A stretch of 64,000 nucleotides of DNA from assembly GCA_965215035.1 (NCBI GenBank), contig OZ244040.1, positions 3,224,001 through 3,288,000 of the forward strand, in the 5' to 3' direction. How positions within the stretch are numbered: position 1 is the first letter of the stretch; each line of letters starts with the position of its first letter. The notes beneath the pieces were generated by a model that worked only from the letters and a program-made list of their open reading frames with translations, searched no databases and was not told the origin of the DNA. The stretch comes from Azophilus sp965215035 (lineage in GTDB: Bacteria > Pseudomonadota > Gammaproteobacteria > Pseudomonadales > Azotimanducaceae). The translations under genes and the position numbers were made by a program. This document shows, piece by piece, positions 1-8,944 of the stretch.

Positions 1-30
1 GGCCCAACCGCTGACGGGAACCCTTATCAA

Positions 31-201
31 TCACTTGCCAAACTTGTGCCGCAACGTATACCAACTAGGATAGGGTATCGGACGCGGTTTTTTCCTGGAG
101 GCCCAAAACCGCACCACCCGGCCGTCGGATAGGCGCAGCACCCACCCAACCAAGTCGTCACCGCCACGGTTCAGGGAAGCGTTGATCACTGCCGGCACCA
201 A
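31..201 (-). CDS. Possible small hypothetical protein or gene remnant
   Basis: A 56-codon open frame on the minus strand ending in TGA at 31-33. Its composition looks protein-like rather than shadow-like: a GWVLRLSDGRVVRFWA stretch followed by a basic, aromatic tail (SWYTLRHKFGK). The frame stays open further upstream toward the tRNA gene, but the only plausible starts are TTG at 201 or GTG at 198, and no clear ribosome site precedes them. I do not recognise the family. It could be the 3' remnant of a longer gene cut off when the tRNA-Leu region was rearranged. Confidence 0.3.
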   Translation of the reverse strand: MVPAVINASLNRGGDDLVGWVLRLSDGRVVRFWASRKKPRPIPYPSWYTLRHKFGK

Positions 202-270
202 TTGTCGCGTACGCTGTTTTCCGGCACGGGCACCAATTGATGGGTAGAATAGGCAGCGACCCGGCGCTTT

Positions 271-357
271 GCCCAGGTGTTGGAATTGGTAGACAAGCTG
301 GATTTAGATTCCAGTGCCCTAGACGGCGTGCGAGTTCGAATCTCGCCCTGGGCACCA
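271..357 (+). tRNA. tRNA-Leu (anticodon UAG)
   Basis: The acceptor stem GCCCAGG pairs with CCTGGGC, CCA is encoded, there is a long class II variable arm, and the T-loop is GTTCGAATC. The anticodon loop reads TTTAGAT, giving UAG, which reads CUN leucine codons. A TAGAAT hexamer at 245-250 could be the -10 box, though no convincing -35 was seen. Confidence 0.95.
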
Positions 358-458
358 GGCTAGACCGGGCGATACGGCAGACCGGGGAAGACGAGACCGG
401 GCAGCGCACCGGAACCTGCAAGCTGCCCTTGGTTCCGCAATAGAATTCGCCCAGGCCG

Positions 459-544
459 GCCCGGGTGGTGAAACTGGTAGACACAAGGGACTTAAAATCC
501 CTCGGCGCAAGGCCATGCGGGTTCGAATCCCGCCCCGGGCACCA
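459..544 (+). tRNA. tRNA-Leu (anticodon UAA)
   Basis: The acceptor stem GCCCGGG pairs with CCCGGGC, CCA is encoded, the anticodon stem is GGGAC/TCCC-like with loop TTTAAAA giving UAA, and a class II variable arm is present. It lies about 100 bp after tRNA-Leu(UAG) on the same strand, and a second TAGAAT at 441-446 precedes it. The two genes are probably cotranscribed or share similar promoters. Confidence 0.95.
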
Positions 545-583
545 TCTGCTGTAGCGTCCCAATTGAGGTGCCGCCCCGTCCGT

Positions 584-612
584 TTGTAACAATACCGTCA
601 TAATTGAGTCAT
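584..612 (+). promoter_or_regulatory. Pho box (PhoB site) upstream of pstS
   Basis: Three half-sites, TTGTAAC, CCGTCAT and GAGTCAT, lie at exact 11-bp spacing with AT-rich 4-bp spacers (AATA, AATT). This matches the known PhoB direct-repeat design (CTGTCAT, 4 bp, CTGTCAT). It ends 45 bp before the pstS start, so the pst operon is very likely induced by phosphate starvation. Confidence 0.75.
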
Positions 613-657
613 AGACTTGCGAATTTGGCGTTCCGGGCCAATCGGCGGGAGAATCAG

Positions 658-1722
658 TTGTACACACGGAGTCTAGGCATCTGCGCGTCCACGGTGAGCC
701 TGCTCGTCGCGGGTGCCATGTCCGCATACGGGCAGACAGCCCGCGACTACATCAGCATCGTCGGTTCGTCGACGGTCTATCCCTTCGCTACCGTGGTCGC
801 CGAGCAGTTCGGTCGAACAACCCGGTTCAAGACGCCGACTATCGAGTCGACGGGTTCCGGCGGTGGCCTGAAGTTGTTCTGCGCCGGCGTTGGTGTGCAA
901 CATCCAGACATTGCCAACAGTTCCCGACGCATCACGGCATCCGAGGTCGGCACCTGCGCCGACAACGGCGTCACCGACGTTATCGAGGTCAAAATCGGTT
1001 TCGACGGGATTGTGCTGGCCAACTCCCGGCAGGCGCCGCCCGTCTCGCTCACACTGCAGGCCGTCTTCCTGGCGCTTGCCCGCGACGTGCCGGATCCAGC
1101 GGGTGGCGAACACCTGGTCGCAAACCCCTATCGGCGGTGGAACGAGATCGATTCATCCCTGCCGGCGACCGTGATCGAGGTGTTGGGCCCGCCGCCGACC
1201 TCCGGTACTCGAGACGCCTTTGTCGAGCTGGCGTTGGAGCACGGTTGTTCGAGTATCCCCTGGATCAAAGCACTGAAGAGCAAAGATAAGAATCGCTTCA
1301 AGGAGATCTGCCATACGATCCGCGAGGACGGCAGGTATGTCGAGGCCGGCGAGAACGACAACCTGATCGTACAAAAACTGGTGGCCAATCCAGACGCGTT
1401 CGGCGTATTCGGCTACAGCTTCCTCGAGCAGAACGAGATGATCGTCCAGGGTGCGGAGGTCGAGGGCGCAGCACCGACCTTCGATGCCATTGCCCGCGGC
1501 GACTACCCCATCTCCAGACCGCTCTACTTCTATGTCAAGAAGGCGCATGTGGACGGCATTCCAGGCATCCGGGAGTACCTCATGGAGTTCACCAGTCCGC
1601 AAGCCATGGGAGAGGACGGATACCTGTCCGACAAGGGCCTGATCCCGCTGCCCGAGCCGGAACGGCAAAGCATTGCCGGCCGGGCGGAGAGCCTGGAACC
1701 GTTGCGGTTGGCGGTGCCGTGA
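658..1722 (+). CDS. pstS: Phosphate ABC transporter, periplasmic phosphate-binding protein
   Basis: Periplasmic PstS-type protein (354 aa) that captures inorganic phosphate and delivers it to the PstCA channel. I chose the TTG start at 658 because GGGAGA sits just upstream at the right distance and it puts a normal signal peptide first (basic tip, hydrophobic core, Ala-x-Ala-like site near MSAYGQ). A longer frame opens at 604 but overlaps the Pho box. The mature chain has the ligand-binding signature GSSTVYPF and the ESTGSGGGLKLFC loop characteristic of PstS proteins. It is first in pstSCAB and sits directly behind a Pho box. The subfamily is the larger PstS type seen with long PstC/PstA proteins. 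Confidence 0.9.
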   Translation: MYTRSLGICASTVSLLVAGAMSAYGQTARDYISIVGSSTVYPFATVVAEQFGRTTRFKTPTIESTGSGGGLKLFCAGVGVQHPDIANSSRRITASEVGTCADNGVTDVIEVKIGFDGIVLANSRQAPPVSLTLQAVFLALARDVPDPAGGEHLVANPYRRWNEIDSSLPATVIEVLGPPPTSGTRDAFVELALEHGCSSIPWIKALKSKDKNRFKEICHTIREDGRYVEAGENDNLIVQKLVANPDAFGVFGYSFLEQNEMIVQGAEVEGAAPTFDAIARGDYPISRPLYFYVKKAHVDGIPGIREYLMEFTSPQAMGEDGYLSDKGLIPLPEPERQSIAGRAESLEPLRLAVP

Positions 1723-1814
1723 GCCGGCGATACGGCAACGACCAGCTACGCAACGGTCGTCGCCGGCGCAAGCCGACACTGGTCTCGTTAACCTAGTACC
1801 TTTGCTGATTGCCG

Positions 1815-3191
1815 ATGCGCGTCACGACGGTTCTCCTGGTCGTCGCCTGTCTGCTGTTGGTCGCGCATTTCATCGGCCGCCGACGCGCGGTGAGCCTCGC
1901 CGGCAGCGGGCGTCCCCACTCGCTACCGACCTACTACGGCTACTACGCCGCCATCTGGACGGCCGTGCCGAGCCTGGCGTTGATCGCGATCTATATGTTC
2001 GGTGCGGAGGCGCTCATCATCCGCATCCTGGTGGCCGGCTTGCCCGAGGCGCTCCGGCAATTGCCGGACGAGCAGCTCGGCCTGGTGCTGAACGACATTC
2101 GCAACCTCGCCACCGGCGGCATCATGGCCGGCCCACCCAGTCCCGACCTGACGCTTGCCGCCGCGAGGTATGCGGAGCTGGTCGAAACCGGCCGCTGGAC
2201 ATTTGGCCTGGCCTGCATCGGCCTCGGCCTCGGGGCGATGACGATTGGTTTGCGGCGGGTGCGTCCGGATTTCAAGGCGCGCCCGCGGGTGGAACGAGTC
2301 GTGCGGCTCGGCTTGCTGGGGGCATCGACGCTGGCGATATTCACGACCGTGGGCATCCTACTTTCCGTGCTGGTCGAAGCGCTGCGGTTTTTTCAGGAAG
2401 TGCCGTTAACGGAATTTCTATTCGGGTTGAACTGGAGCCCCCAAACGGCGATACGGGTCGATCAGGTGGGGTCCTCCGGAGCGTTCGGTGCCGTGCCGCT
2501 GTTCGTCGGCACCCTGCTGATCTCGCTGATCGCGCTCATGGTCGCGGTACCACTGGGGCTGATGTCAGCAATCTATCTTTCCGAATATTCGCTACCCGCG
2601 GTGCGGGCGGGCGTCAAGCCGGTGCTGGAGGTGCTGGCGGGAATTCCGACGGTGGTGTACGGGTACTTCGCCGCGATCACCATAGCGCCGCTACTACGCG
2701 ACACGGGGCAATTCCTGGGGCTGGACATCGCCTCGGAAAGCGCACTCGGCGCGGGCCTGGTGATGGGGATCATGATCATTCCGTTCGTTTCGTCGCTTTC
2801 CGATGACGTGATGAACGCTGTTCCGCAGGCAATGCGCGACGGTTCGCTCAGCCTGGGCGCCACGCGCTCGGAGACGATTCGCCGGGTGGTGCTGCCCGCC
2901 GCCTTGCCCGGCATCGTCGGCGGCGTGTTGCTGGCCGCATCGCGGGCGATCGGCGAAACCATGATCGTCGTCATGGCCGCCGGACTGGCGGCCAATCTGA
3001 CGGCGAACCCGTTCGAGGCGGTTACCACCGTCACCGTGCAAATCGTGACCCTGCTGGTGGGAGACCAGGAGTTCGACAGCGCCAAGACGCTGGCGGCCTT
3101 TGCCCTGGGACTGGTTCTGTTCGTGATCACCCTGCTGCTCAACGTCGGGGCGCTGAAGGTGGTCCGCAAGTATCGCGAACAATATGAGTGA
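1815..3191 (+). CDS. pstC: Phosphate ABC transporter permease PstC
   Basis: Inner-membrane permease (458 aa) of the phosphate importer. The N-terminal ~180 residues are an extension with membrane segments typical of the long PstC subtype. The C-terminal half is the binding-protein-dependent permease domain, with the ATPase-contact loop around residues 345-375 (GATRSETIRRVVLPAALPG). The ATG at 1815 is preferred over the TTG two codons earlier. It starts 92 bp after pstS and overlaps pstA by 8 bp, so the two permease genes are translationally coupled. Confidence 0.92.
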   Translation: MRVTTVLLVVACLLLVAHFIGRRRAVSLAGSGRPHSLPTYYGYYAAIWTAVPSLALIAIYMFGAEALIIRILVAGLPEALRQLPDEQLGLVLNDIRNLATGGIMAGPPSPDLTLAAARYAELVETGRWTFGLACIGLGLGAMTIGLRRVRPDFKARPRVERVVRLGLLGASTLAIFTTVGILLSVLVEALRFFQEVPLTEFLFGLNWSPQTAIRVDQVGSSGAFGAVPLFVGTLLISLIALMVAVPLGLMSAIYLSEYSLPAVRAGVKPVLEVLAGIPTVVYGYFAAITIAPLLRDTGQFLGLDIASESALGAGLVMGIMIIPFVSSLSDDVMNAVPQAMRDGSLSLGATRSETIRRVVLPAALPGIVGGVLLAASRAIGETMIVVMAAGLAANLTANPFEAVTTVTVQIVTLLVGDQEFDSAKTLAAFALGLVLFVITLLLNVGALKVVRKYREQYE

Positions 3192-4518
3192 GCCCAAGAT
3201 GGGTAGGGTTCCAGAACGTCCAGAGGGGGCCGGTAACCCGCCCCATGCGCTCACCCGCCAGCGGGTGCGGGCGAGCCTGGCCAAGCGCTATCGTAGCGAG
3301 GTGCGCTTCAGACGGCTGGGGGCTTGCGCGGTCCTTATCAGTGTGGCGTTCCTAGTGTTTTTCCTCTGGACCATTGTCGGGCAGGGATACTCCGCCTTCT
3401 ACCGTACCCAGCTTCTGCTGGATATCGAGTTCGATGCGGCGCTCATCGATCCATCCGCAAGCGCCGACCTCGAGGCTTTGCAGCGCGCCGATTATGGGGC
3501 GCTGATTCGCACGGCGCTGGAGGAACTGTTTCCCGAGGTTCGTAGCCGGGGCGACAAACGCGCCCTGCGCCGCATGGTCAGCACCGCCGCGCGATACGAT
3601 TTGCGGAACAGCGTGCTGGCCGACCCGACGCTAATTGGCGAGCGGCGCTCGATATGGCTGATCGCCGATGACGACGTCGACATGTGGATGAAATCCGGTG
3701 GCGAAAACGTGGCGCAGGCAAGCCGGCGGTTCGGCGAGCGTCAGGTTGCCTGGTTGCGTACCCTGGAGCAGCAGGGTCGCGTTCGCCAGGCTTTCAACAC
3801 CCCCTTCTTCACCAGCGGCGATTCCCGAGACCCGGAAGTCGCCGGGGTGTGGGGTGCCATGAAGGGGTCGTTCTACACATTGCTGGTCACCTTGGTCATT
3901 TCCTTTCCACTCGGCGTCTGCGCAGCGATTTATCTGGAGGAGTTCGGGCCGCGCAATCGGTGGACAGATCTGATCGAGGTCAACATCAATAACCTAGCGG
4001 CGGTGCCGTCGATCATATTCGGCCTGTTGGGCCTGGCCGTATTCATCAATTTTCTGGGGTTGCCGCGCTCCGCTCCGGTGGTCGGCGGTCTGGTGCTCAG
4101 CCTGATGACACTACCGGTGGTGATCATCGCCTCGCGCGCCGCCATTGCCGCCGTTCCGCCTTCTATCCGGGAAGCGGCGTTGGCACTGGGCGCCTCCCAG
4201 GTACAGATGGTATTTCACCATCTGGTGCCGCTGGCGTTGCCGGGCATGCTGACCGGTGCGATCATCGGCATGGCCAGGGCGCTCGGCGAGTCGGCACCGC
4301 TGTTGATGATTGGCATGGTGGCCTTCATTGTCGATCCGCCGACGGGTCTGCTGTCGCCGTCGACGGCTTTGCCGGTGCAGGTTTATCTGTGGTCCGACAG
4401 CCCCGAGCGGGCGTTCGCCGAACTGACCGCCGCCGCCATCATCGCGCTTCTGGTTTTTTTGCTGGTGATGAACGGCGGCGCCGTGCTGCTGCGCAAACGG
4501 TTTGAACGGAGGTGGTAG
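3184..4518 (+). CDS. pstA: Phosphate ABC transporter permease PstA
   Basis: Second permease half (444 aa) of the phosphate importer. After one N-terminal membrane segment there is a ~190-residue non-membrane domain, the extension found in long PstA proteins (DUF3333-like). The permease domain follows, with its ATPase-contact motif LGASQVQMVFHHLVPLALPG near residue 332. The ATG overlaps the pstC stop, and pstB begins 4 bp after the pstA stop, so the operon is tightly packed. Confidence 0.92.
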   Translation: MSEPKMGRVPERPEGAGNPPHALTRQRVRASLAKRYRSEVRFRRLGACAVLISVAFLVFFLWTIVGQGYSAFYRTQLLLDIEFDAALIDPSASADLEALQRADYGALIRTALEELFPEVRSRGDKRALRRMVSTAARYDLRNSVLADPTLIGERRSIWLIADDDVDMWMKSGGENVAQASRRFGERQVAWLRTLEQQGRVRQAFNTPFFTSGDSRDPEVAGVWGAMKGSFYTLLVTLVISFPLGVCAAIYLEEFGPRNRWTDLIEVNINNLAAVPSIIFGLLGLAVFINFLGLPRSAPVVGGLVLSLMTLPVVIIASRAAIAAVPPSIREAALALGASQVQMVFHHLVPLALPGMLTGAIIGMARALGESAPLLMIGMVAFIVDPPTGLLSPSTALPVQVYLWSDSPERAFAELTAAAIIALLVFLLVMNGGAVLLRKRFERRW

Positions 4519-4522
4519 CAAG

Positions 4523-5416
4523 ATGTTGGATCGTACTTTTGGCACACTGGACAGCGCCCTCGTGCAAGGGATTCGAGCCACCCAGGGAACGGAGACGGCG
4601 GGCCGGGCAGATATGACCGCGCAAGAGAAGGTCGCAACCATAGGCGAGCCCCTCGTCGACGATCCGGCTATTTCCATACGCCGACTCAACGTTTTTTACG
4701 GTGCTCAACAAGCGCTGTTCGATGTCAATCTCGACATCGCCGGCAACGAGGTCATCGCCCTGATCGGTCCATCGGGCTGTGGCAAGTCGACTTTTCTGCG
4801 CTGTCTGAACCGCATGAACGACACCATCCCAGCGGCGCGCACGGTTGGTGAAATTCGGCTCGACAACGAAGACATCAATGCGGAAAACACCGATGTCGTG
4901 GCGTTGCGCGCCCGGGTCGGCATGGTGTTTCAAAAACCCAACCCGTTTCCGAAATCCGTCTATGAGAACGTTGCCTACGGGCCGCGTATTCACGGCCTGG
5001 CCGGGAACCGTGCCGAGTTGGACGACATCGTCTATACGAGCCTCGAGCGGACCGGTCTTTTGAACGAAGTCCGAGACCGCATGGACGAGCCGGGCACCGG
5101 GCTTTCCGGCGGCCAGCAGCAAAGGCTTTGCATTGCCAGGACCATCGCCGTCAACCCGGAGGTGATCCTGATGGACGAACCGTGCTCGGCTCTTGACCCC
5201 ATCTCCACGGCGCGCATCGAGGATCTGATTGAGCGGCTTTCCAACAACTACACGATCGCCATCGTGACCCATTCGATGCAACAGGCGGCGCGGGTTTCGC
5301 AGCGCACGGCCTACTTCCATCTGGGCCGGCTGGTCGAGGTCGATTCGACCAATCGTGTTTTCACCAATCCCAGCCACCAATTGACCGAGGACTACGTGAC
5401 CGGCCGTTTCGGCTGA
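4523..5416 (+). CDS. pstB: Phosphate ABC transporter ATP-binding protein
   Basis: Cytoplasmic ATPase (297 aa) that powers phosphate import. It has Walker A GPSGCGKST (~residue 82), signature LSGGQQQRL (~193) and Walker B ILMDEPCSALDP (~215). The ATG at 4523 is chosen because a strong GGAGG lies at 4508-4512. About 45 residues precede the ABC core, so the later ATG at 4613 is possible. Homologous pst operons usually continue with phoU, which is not here; the next gene is a porin. The 3' tip of this gene is partly repeated 74 bp downstream. Confidence 0.93.
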   Translation: MLDRTFGTLDSALVQGIRATQGTETAGRADMTAQEKVATIGEPLVDDPAISIRRLNVFYGAQQALFDVNLDIAGNEVIALIGPSGCGKSTFLRCLNRMNDTIPAARTVGEIRLDNEDINAENTDVVALRARVGMVFQKPNPFPKSVYENVAYGPRIHGLAGNRAELDDIVYTSLERTGLLNEVRDRMDEPGTGLSGGQQQRLCIARTIAVNPEVILMDEPCSALDPISTARIEDLIERLSNNYTIAIVTHSMQQAARVSQRTAYFHLGRLVEVDSTNRVFTNPSHQLTEDYVTGRFG

Positions 5417-5505
5417 GCGAACCCCTCGACACTTCGGGCCACCACATAGGCAGCTCATCGACAACCGACGCGACCGGCCGTTTTTCAGCTAAGCGAACAC
5501 TTCGA
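5398..5505 (+). repeat. Partial duplication of the pstB 3' end (74-bp offset)
   Basis: The stretch from the last codons of pstB through its stop (from 5398) recurs from 5472 with a few substitutions and a small indel: GACCGGCCGTTT, then GCTGAGCGAAC versus GCTAAGCGAAC, then TCGAC. The offset is 74 bp. The second copy ends about 20 bp before the porin start. Confidence 0.7.
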
Positions 5506-5526
5506 CCCCACTGGAGAATTTGACTC

Positions 5527-6753
5527 ATGGGCAGAATGCTCTTTGTAACCCTATTGACATTTTCGGCCATCGCCCCGGTCCACAGCGCCGTTGACGACGC
5601 CACCCTCATGGAACTGCGTGCCCAGATACGGTCGCTGAGCGAACGCCTGGCCGTTCTGGAGCGACAAAACGCTGCCCCGGACACACCGACCGGCGGGCAC
5701 AAGGCGGTGCAGCCACCGGCGGCGCAACCGGTTGCCGCGCCCGCTCTACCGGATTGGGTCGAAGGCATCGCACTCAAGGGCGATTTCCGCTACCGCCATG
5801 AGATGATCGACGAAGATGGCCGGCAGCAACGCAATCGCCATCGAGTCCGGGCCCGATTGAATATCGCGGGCACAGTCCGGGAAGATCTGCAAATCGGTAT
5901 ACGACTTGCGAGTGGCAGTGACGACCCCATTTCGACCAACCAGAGCCTCGATACCGGCGCTTCGACCAAGGGTTTCGGTCTCGACCGCGCTTTCTTCGAC
6001 TGGCGGCTCCGGGACGGCCTGCACCTGGTCGGCGGCAAAATGCCCAACCCGCTGTTTCGACCCGGCAAGTCATCGTTGTTGTGGGACGACGACCTAAACC
6101 CGGAAGGCTTGGCGGTGACCTGGGACAACGGACGCTTTTTCCTCAACGCGCTCGGCGCCTGGCTGGAGGAGCGTTCCAGCGACAGCGACAGCTTCATGGT
6201 CGCCACGCAGGCGGGTTTTAGAGCCACGCTAGCCGAGCACCTGCGGTTGACGGCCGGTGTCTCGCTGATCGAGTTCGACGAGTTGCGTGGCCAGGCACCG
6301 CTGTTTAATCGGCAAGGCCGGGGCAACACCCTAGATGACAGGGGCCTATATCCGCACGACTTTAGCGAATTGAACCTATTTGTGGAATTAGGATTCGGTA
6401 TCGGCAACACACCCGCCAGCCTGTTCGCCGACTACGTGCACAACACCGATGGCGGCCGGTTCGACACCGGCTACCTGGTCGGCGCGAAGATCGGCAAGGC
6501 ATCGGCTGGTGGAACCTGGGAAGCGGGTTGGGTCTATCGCGACCTGGAGGCGGACGCACACCCCGCGATCTTCCCGGATTCGGATTTCGCCGGTGGTGGT
6601 ACGGACGGCAGGGGACACCTGCTTACCCTAGGCTACGCCGTTGCCAAGCAATGGACCCTGAATCTCTCGTATTTTGCCAACGAGCGGGGTGCCAATGCGG
6701 GTCGGGAACGCGATTACAACCGCCTGCAGGCGGATCTCAAGTTCAAATACTGA
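5527..6753 (+). CDS. Outer-membrane porin
   Basis: Predicted 408-residue outer-membrane beta-barrel porin. The signal peptide (LFVTLLTFSAIAPVHSA) is followed by a short coiled-coil segment (ELRAQIRSLSERLAVLERQ, ~residues 27-46), a Pro/Ala-rich linker and then a barrel with alternating aromatic strands (FRYRHEMI, FFLNALGAW, WTLNLSYFAN) ending in LKFKY with a terminal aromatic. This layout fits the Porin_5-like 'putative porin' group. It follows pstB by 110 bp on the same strand, which suggests a role in phosphate or anion passage under Pho control, but I see no separate Pho box and selectivity cannot be read from sequence. GGAG lies just before the ATG. Confidence 0.75.
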   Translation: MGRMLFVTLLTFSAIAPVHSAVDDATLMELRAQIRSLSERLAVLERQNAAPDTPTGGHKAVQPPAAQPVAAPALPDWVEGIALKGDFRYRHEMIDEDGRQQRNRHRVRARLNIAGTVREDLQIGIRLASGSDDPISTNQSLDTGASTKGFGLDRAFFDWRLRDGLHLVGGKMPNPLFRPGKSSLLWDDDLNPEGLAVTWDNGRFFLNALGAWLEERSSDSDSFMVATQAGFRATLAEHLRLTAGVSLIEFDELRGQAPLFNRQGRGNTLDDRGLYPHDFSELNLFVELGFGIGNTPASLFADYVHNTDGGRFDTGYLVGAKIGKASAGGTWEAGWVYRDLEADAHPAIFPDSDFAGGGTDGRGHLLTLGYAVAKQWTLNLSYFANERGANAGRERDYNRLQADLKFKY

Positions 6754-6842
6754 ATGATCAGCCGGCTAGGCCAGGCCGCGAACGAACCCGTAGCTACTCT
6801 CGGTGTTCGGGCGAATTCCCCCCGAGCCGGGTGGTCGGGCGA

Positions 6843-7157
6843 TCAACGCCGGCGCCGCCTCGCTCGTTCGCTCGCAAACTCCTCATTGACCGCTTCGCGC
6901 AGACGCTTGCCGGGCTTGAAGTGAGGCACGTATTTGCCGGACAAGCTGACCGATTCGCCGGTCCTCGGGTTGCGCCCGATGCGCGCTGCCCGGTAGTGCA
7001 GCGAGAAGCTGCCGAATCCGCGAATCTCAATGCGCCTGCCCTGGGCCAAAACCTCGGACATGTGCTCGACCATCATCTTGACGGCGAACTCGATGTCCCG
7101 GATGGGAAGCTGCGTCTGGGACGCGCTGATCTTCTCGATGAGTTCCGATTTGGTCAT
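6843..7157 (-). CDS. ihfB: Integration host factor subunit beta
   Basis: DNA-bending nucleoid protein (104 aa), partner of IhfA. It begins MTKSELIEKIS and has the family core GRRIEIRGFGSFSLHYR and the DNA-intercalating arm GRNPRTGESV around residues 60-72. The C-terminal tail is unusually Arg-rich (RARRRRR). It lies 18 bp downstream of rpsA, the conserved gammaproteobacterial order, and the two are probably cotranscribed. It converges with the porin gene. Confidence 0.95.
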   Translation of the reverse strand: MTKSELIEKISASQTQLPIRDIEFAVKMMVEHMSEVLAQGRRIEIRGFGSFSLHYRAARIGRNPRTGESVSLSGKYVPHFKPGKRLREAVNEEFASERARRRRR

Positions 7158-7175
7158 CGCTGGCGTGACAACGAC

Positions 7176-8864
7176 CTACTCGTCGTCCTTGCGGCCCTGC
7201 ATCTGGGCCTTAATCAGGTCGCCTAAGGTACTAGCACCCGGGCGCGCGCCTTCCTGTTGCTTGTGTTCCTTGACGGCCATGCGCTCCTCGTCGATTCGCT
7301 TCGCCTTGATGGAAAGCCCGATGGTGCGGTTTTTCCGATCCACGCTGATGATCTTAACCTCGACCTCCTGGCCTTCGGACAACTCCTTGCGCGCATCCTC
7401 CACCCGGTCGAAGCCGATTTCGGAGGCTTTGAGGATGCCGGTGACCTCGTCGGCGAGCTGCAGCACGGCTTGTTTCGGCTCCACGGCGCTCACCACCCCC
7501 TTGACGATGACACCCCGCTCGTTGACCGCCACGTAGTCGGTGAACGCATCCCGGTCGAGTTGCTTGATGCCAAGGGAAATGCGCTCGCGTTCCGAATCGA
7601 TGGACAATATGACGGTTTCGAGCTCCTCGCCCTTGCTGTAGCGCCGCACAGCGTCTTCGCCGGGTTCCTTCCAGGATACGTCGGAGAGATACACAAGCCC
7701 GTCGATGCCCCCTTCCAGCCCGACAAAGATTCCGAAATCGGTGATGGATTTGATCTTGCCGGTGACCTTCTCGCCCCGGCTGCGATTGACCGCGAATTCT
7801 TCCCAAGGGTTGGGGCGGCACTGCTTGATACCGAGCGAAATCCGGCGCCGCTCCTCGTCGATGTCGAGCACCATGACTTCCACCTGATCGCCCGCATTGA
7901 CGACCTTGGAGGGGTGGACATTTTTGTTGGTCCAGTCCATCTCGGAGACATGCACAAGGCCCTCGACGCCCTCTTCGATCTCGGCAAAGCAGCCGTAGTC
8001 GGTGAGATTGGTCACCGTCGACATCACCCGGGAGCCTTCCGGGTAACGGCGGGTCAACTCAACCCAGGGGTCGTCGCCGAGTTGCTTCATGCCGAGGCTT
8101 ACCCGGTTCTTCTCGCGGTCGAACTTCAGAATTCCAACCTCGATCTCATCACCGACATTGACCATTTCGCTGGGATGCCGAATGCGCCGCCAAGCCATGT
8201 CGGTGATATGCAGCAGGCCATCGACGCCGCCAAGATCCACGAACGCCCCGTAGTCGGTGAGGTTCTTGACAATGCCCTTGAGCGTCTGCCCCTCCTGCAA
8301 CGATGCGAGCAACGCCTCGCGTTCCTCGCTGTTTTCCTGCTCCAGCACCGCACGCCTGGAAACCACCACGTTGTTGCGCTTCTGGTCGAGCTTGATGACC
8401 TTGAATTCAAGCGGCCTGCCCTCTAGGTGCGCGGTTTCCCGCAGTGGCCTAATGTCCACCAGCGATCCGGGCAGGAAGGTGCGGATGTCGCTGATATCCA
8501 CGGTGAATCCGCCCTTGACCTTGCCGTTGATCACCCCCTTGACGATGTCGCTGTTGGTGTAGGCCGCCTCCAGCATCTGCCAGGACTCGGCCCGGCGGGC
8601 CTTCTCCCGGGACATTCGGGTCTCGCCGCCACCGTCATCCACAATCTCCATGACCACCTTGACCTGGTCGCCGATGGACAGGGTGAACTCGCCGGTTTCA
8701 TTCAGAAACTGGCTCTTGGGGATGTTCCCCTCGGATTTGAGCCCGGCGTGCACGACAACCCGGTCGTTGTCGATATCCACCACCGTTCCGGTGACGATGG
8801 CACCGGGTTCCATCTCGATGGTCTCCAGGCTCTCTTCAAACAGTTCCGCAAAACTCTCGCTCAT
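7176..8864 (-). CDS. rpsA: 30S ribosomal protein S1
   Basis: mRNA-binding ribosomal protein S1 (562 aa) with the usual six S1/OB repeats; the later repeats are near-identical in form (VTNLTDYGCFAEIEEGVEGLVHVSEMDW, broken here by variant repeats). It helps the 30S subunit bind and unfold leaders. The start ATG at 8864 has AGGAG only about 12 nt away, a poorly spaced ribosome site; S1 leaders in related bacteria are also known for weak Shine-Dalgarno sites. It lies between cmk and ihfB. The gap between cmk and rpsA contains a small perfect hairpin at the cmk stop. Confidence 0.97.
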   Translation of the reverse strand: MSESFAELFEESLETIEMEPGAIVTGTVVDIDNDRVVVHAGLKSEGNIPKSQFLNETGEFTLSIGDQVKVVMEIVDDGGGETRMSREKARRAESWQMLEAAYTNSDIVKGVINGKVKGGFTVDISDIRTFLPGSLVDIRPLRETAHLEGRPLEFKVIKLDQKRNNVVVSRRAVLEQENSEEREALLASLQEGQTLKGIVKNLTDYGAFVDLGGVDGLLHITDMAWRRIRHPSEMVNVGDEIEVGILKFDREKNRVSLGMKQLGDDPWVELTRRYPEGSRVMSTVTNLTDYGCFAEIEEGVEGLVHVSEMDWTNKNVHPSKVVNAGDQVEVMVLDIDEERRRISLGIKQCRPNPWEEFAVNRSRGEKVTGKIKSITDFGIFVGLEGGIDGLVYLSDVSWKEPGEDAVRRYSKGEELETVILSIDSERERISLGIKQLDRDAFTDYVAVNERGVIVKGVVSAVEPKQAVLQLADEVTGILKASEIGFDRVEDARKELSEGQEVEVKIISVDRKNRTIGLSIKAKRIDEERMAVKEHKQQEGARPGASTLGDLIKAQMQGRKDDE

Positions 8865-8944
8865 ATATCGGCTAATCTCCTAGTCGCCCTAGCGTTCCCC
8901 CCGGCGGCGGGCAACGGGCTTGTAAGGTGCGACAACGCCCTATG

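Noticed and set aside
7257..8426. 389-codon plus-strand ORF opposite rpsA
   Set aside because: Antisense shadow of the repetitive S1 gene; its internal repeats mirror the S1 domains.
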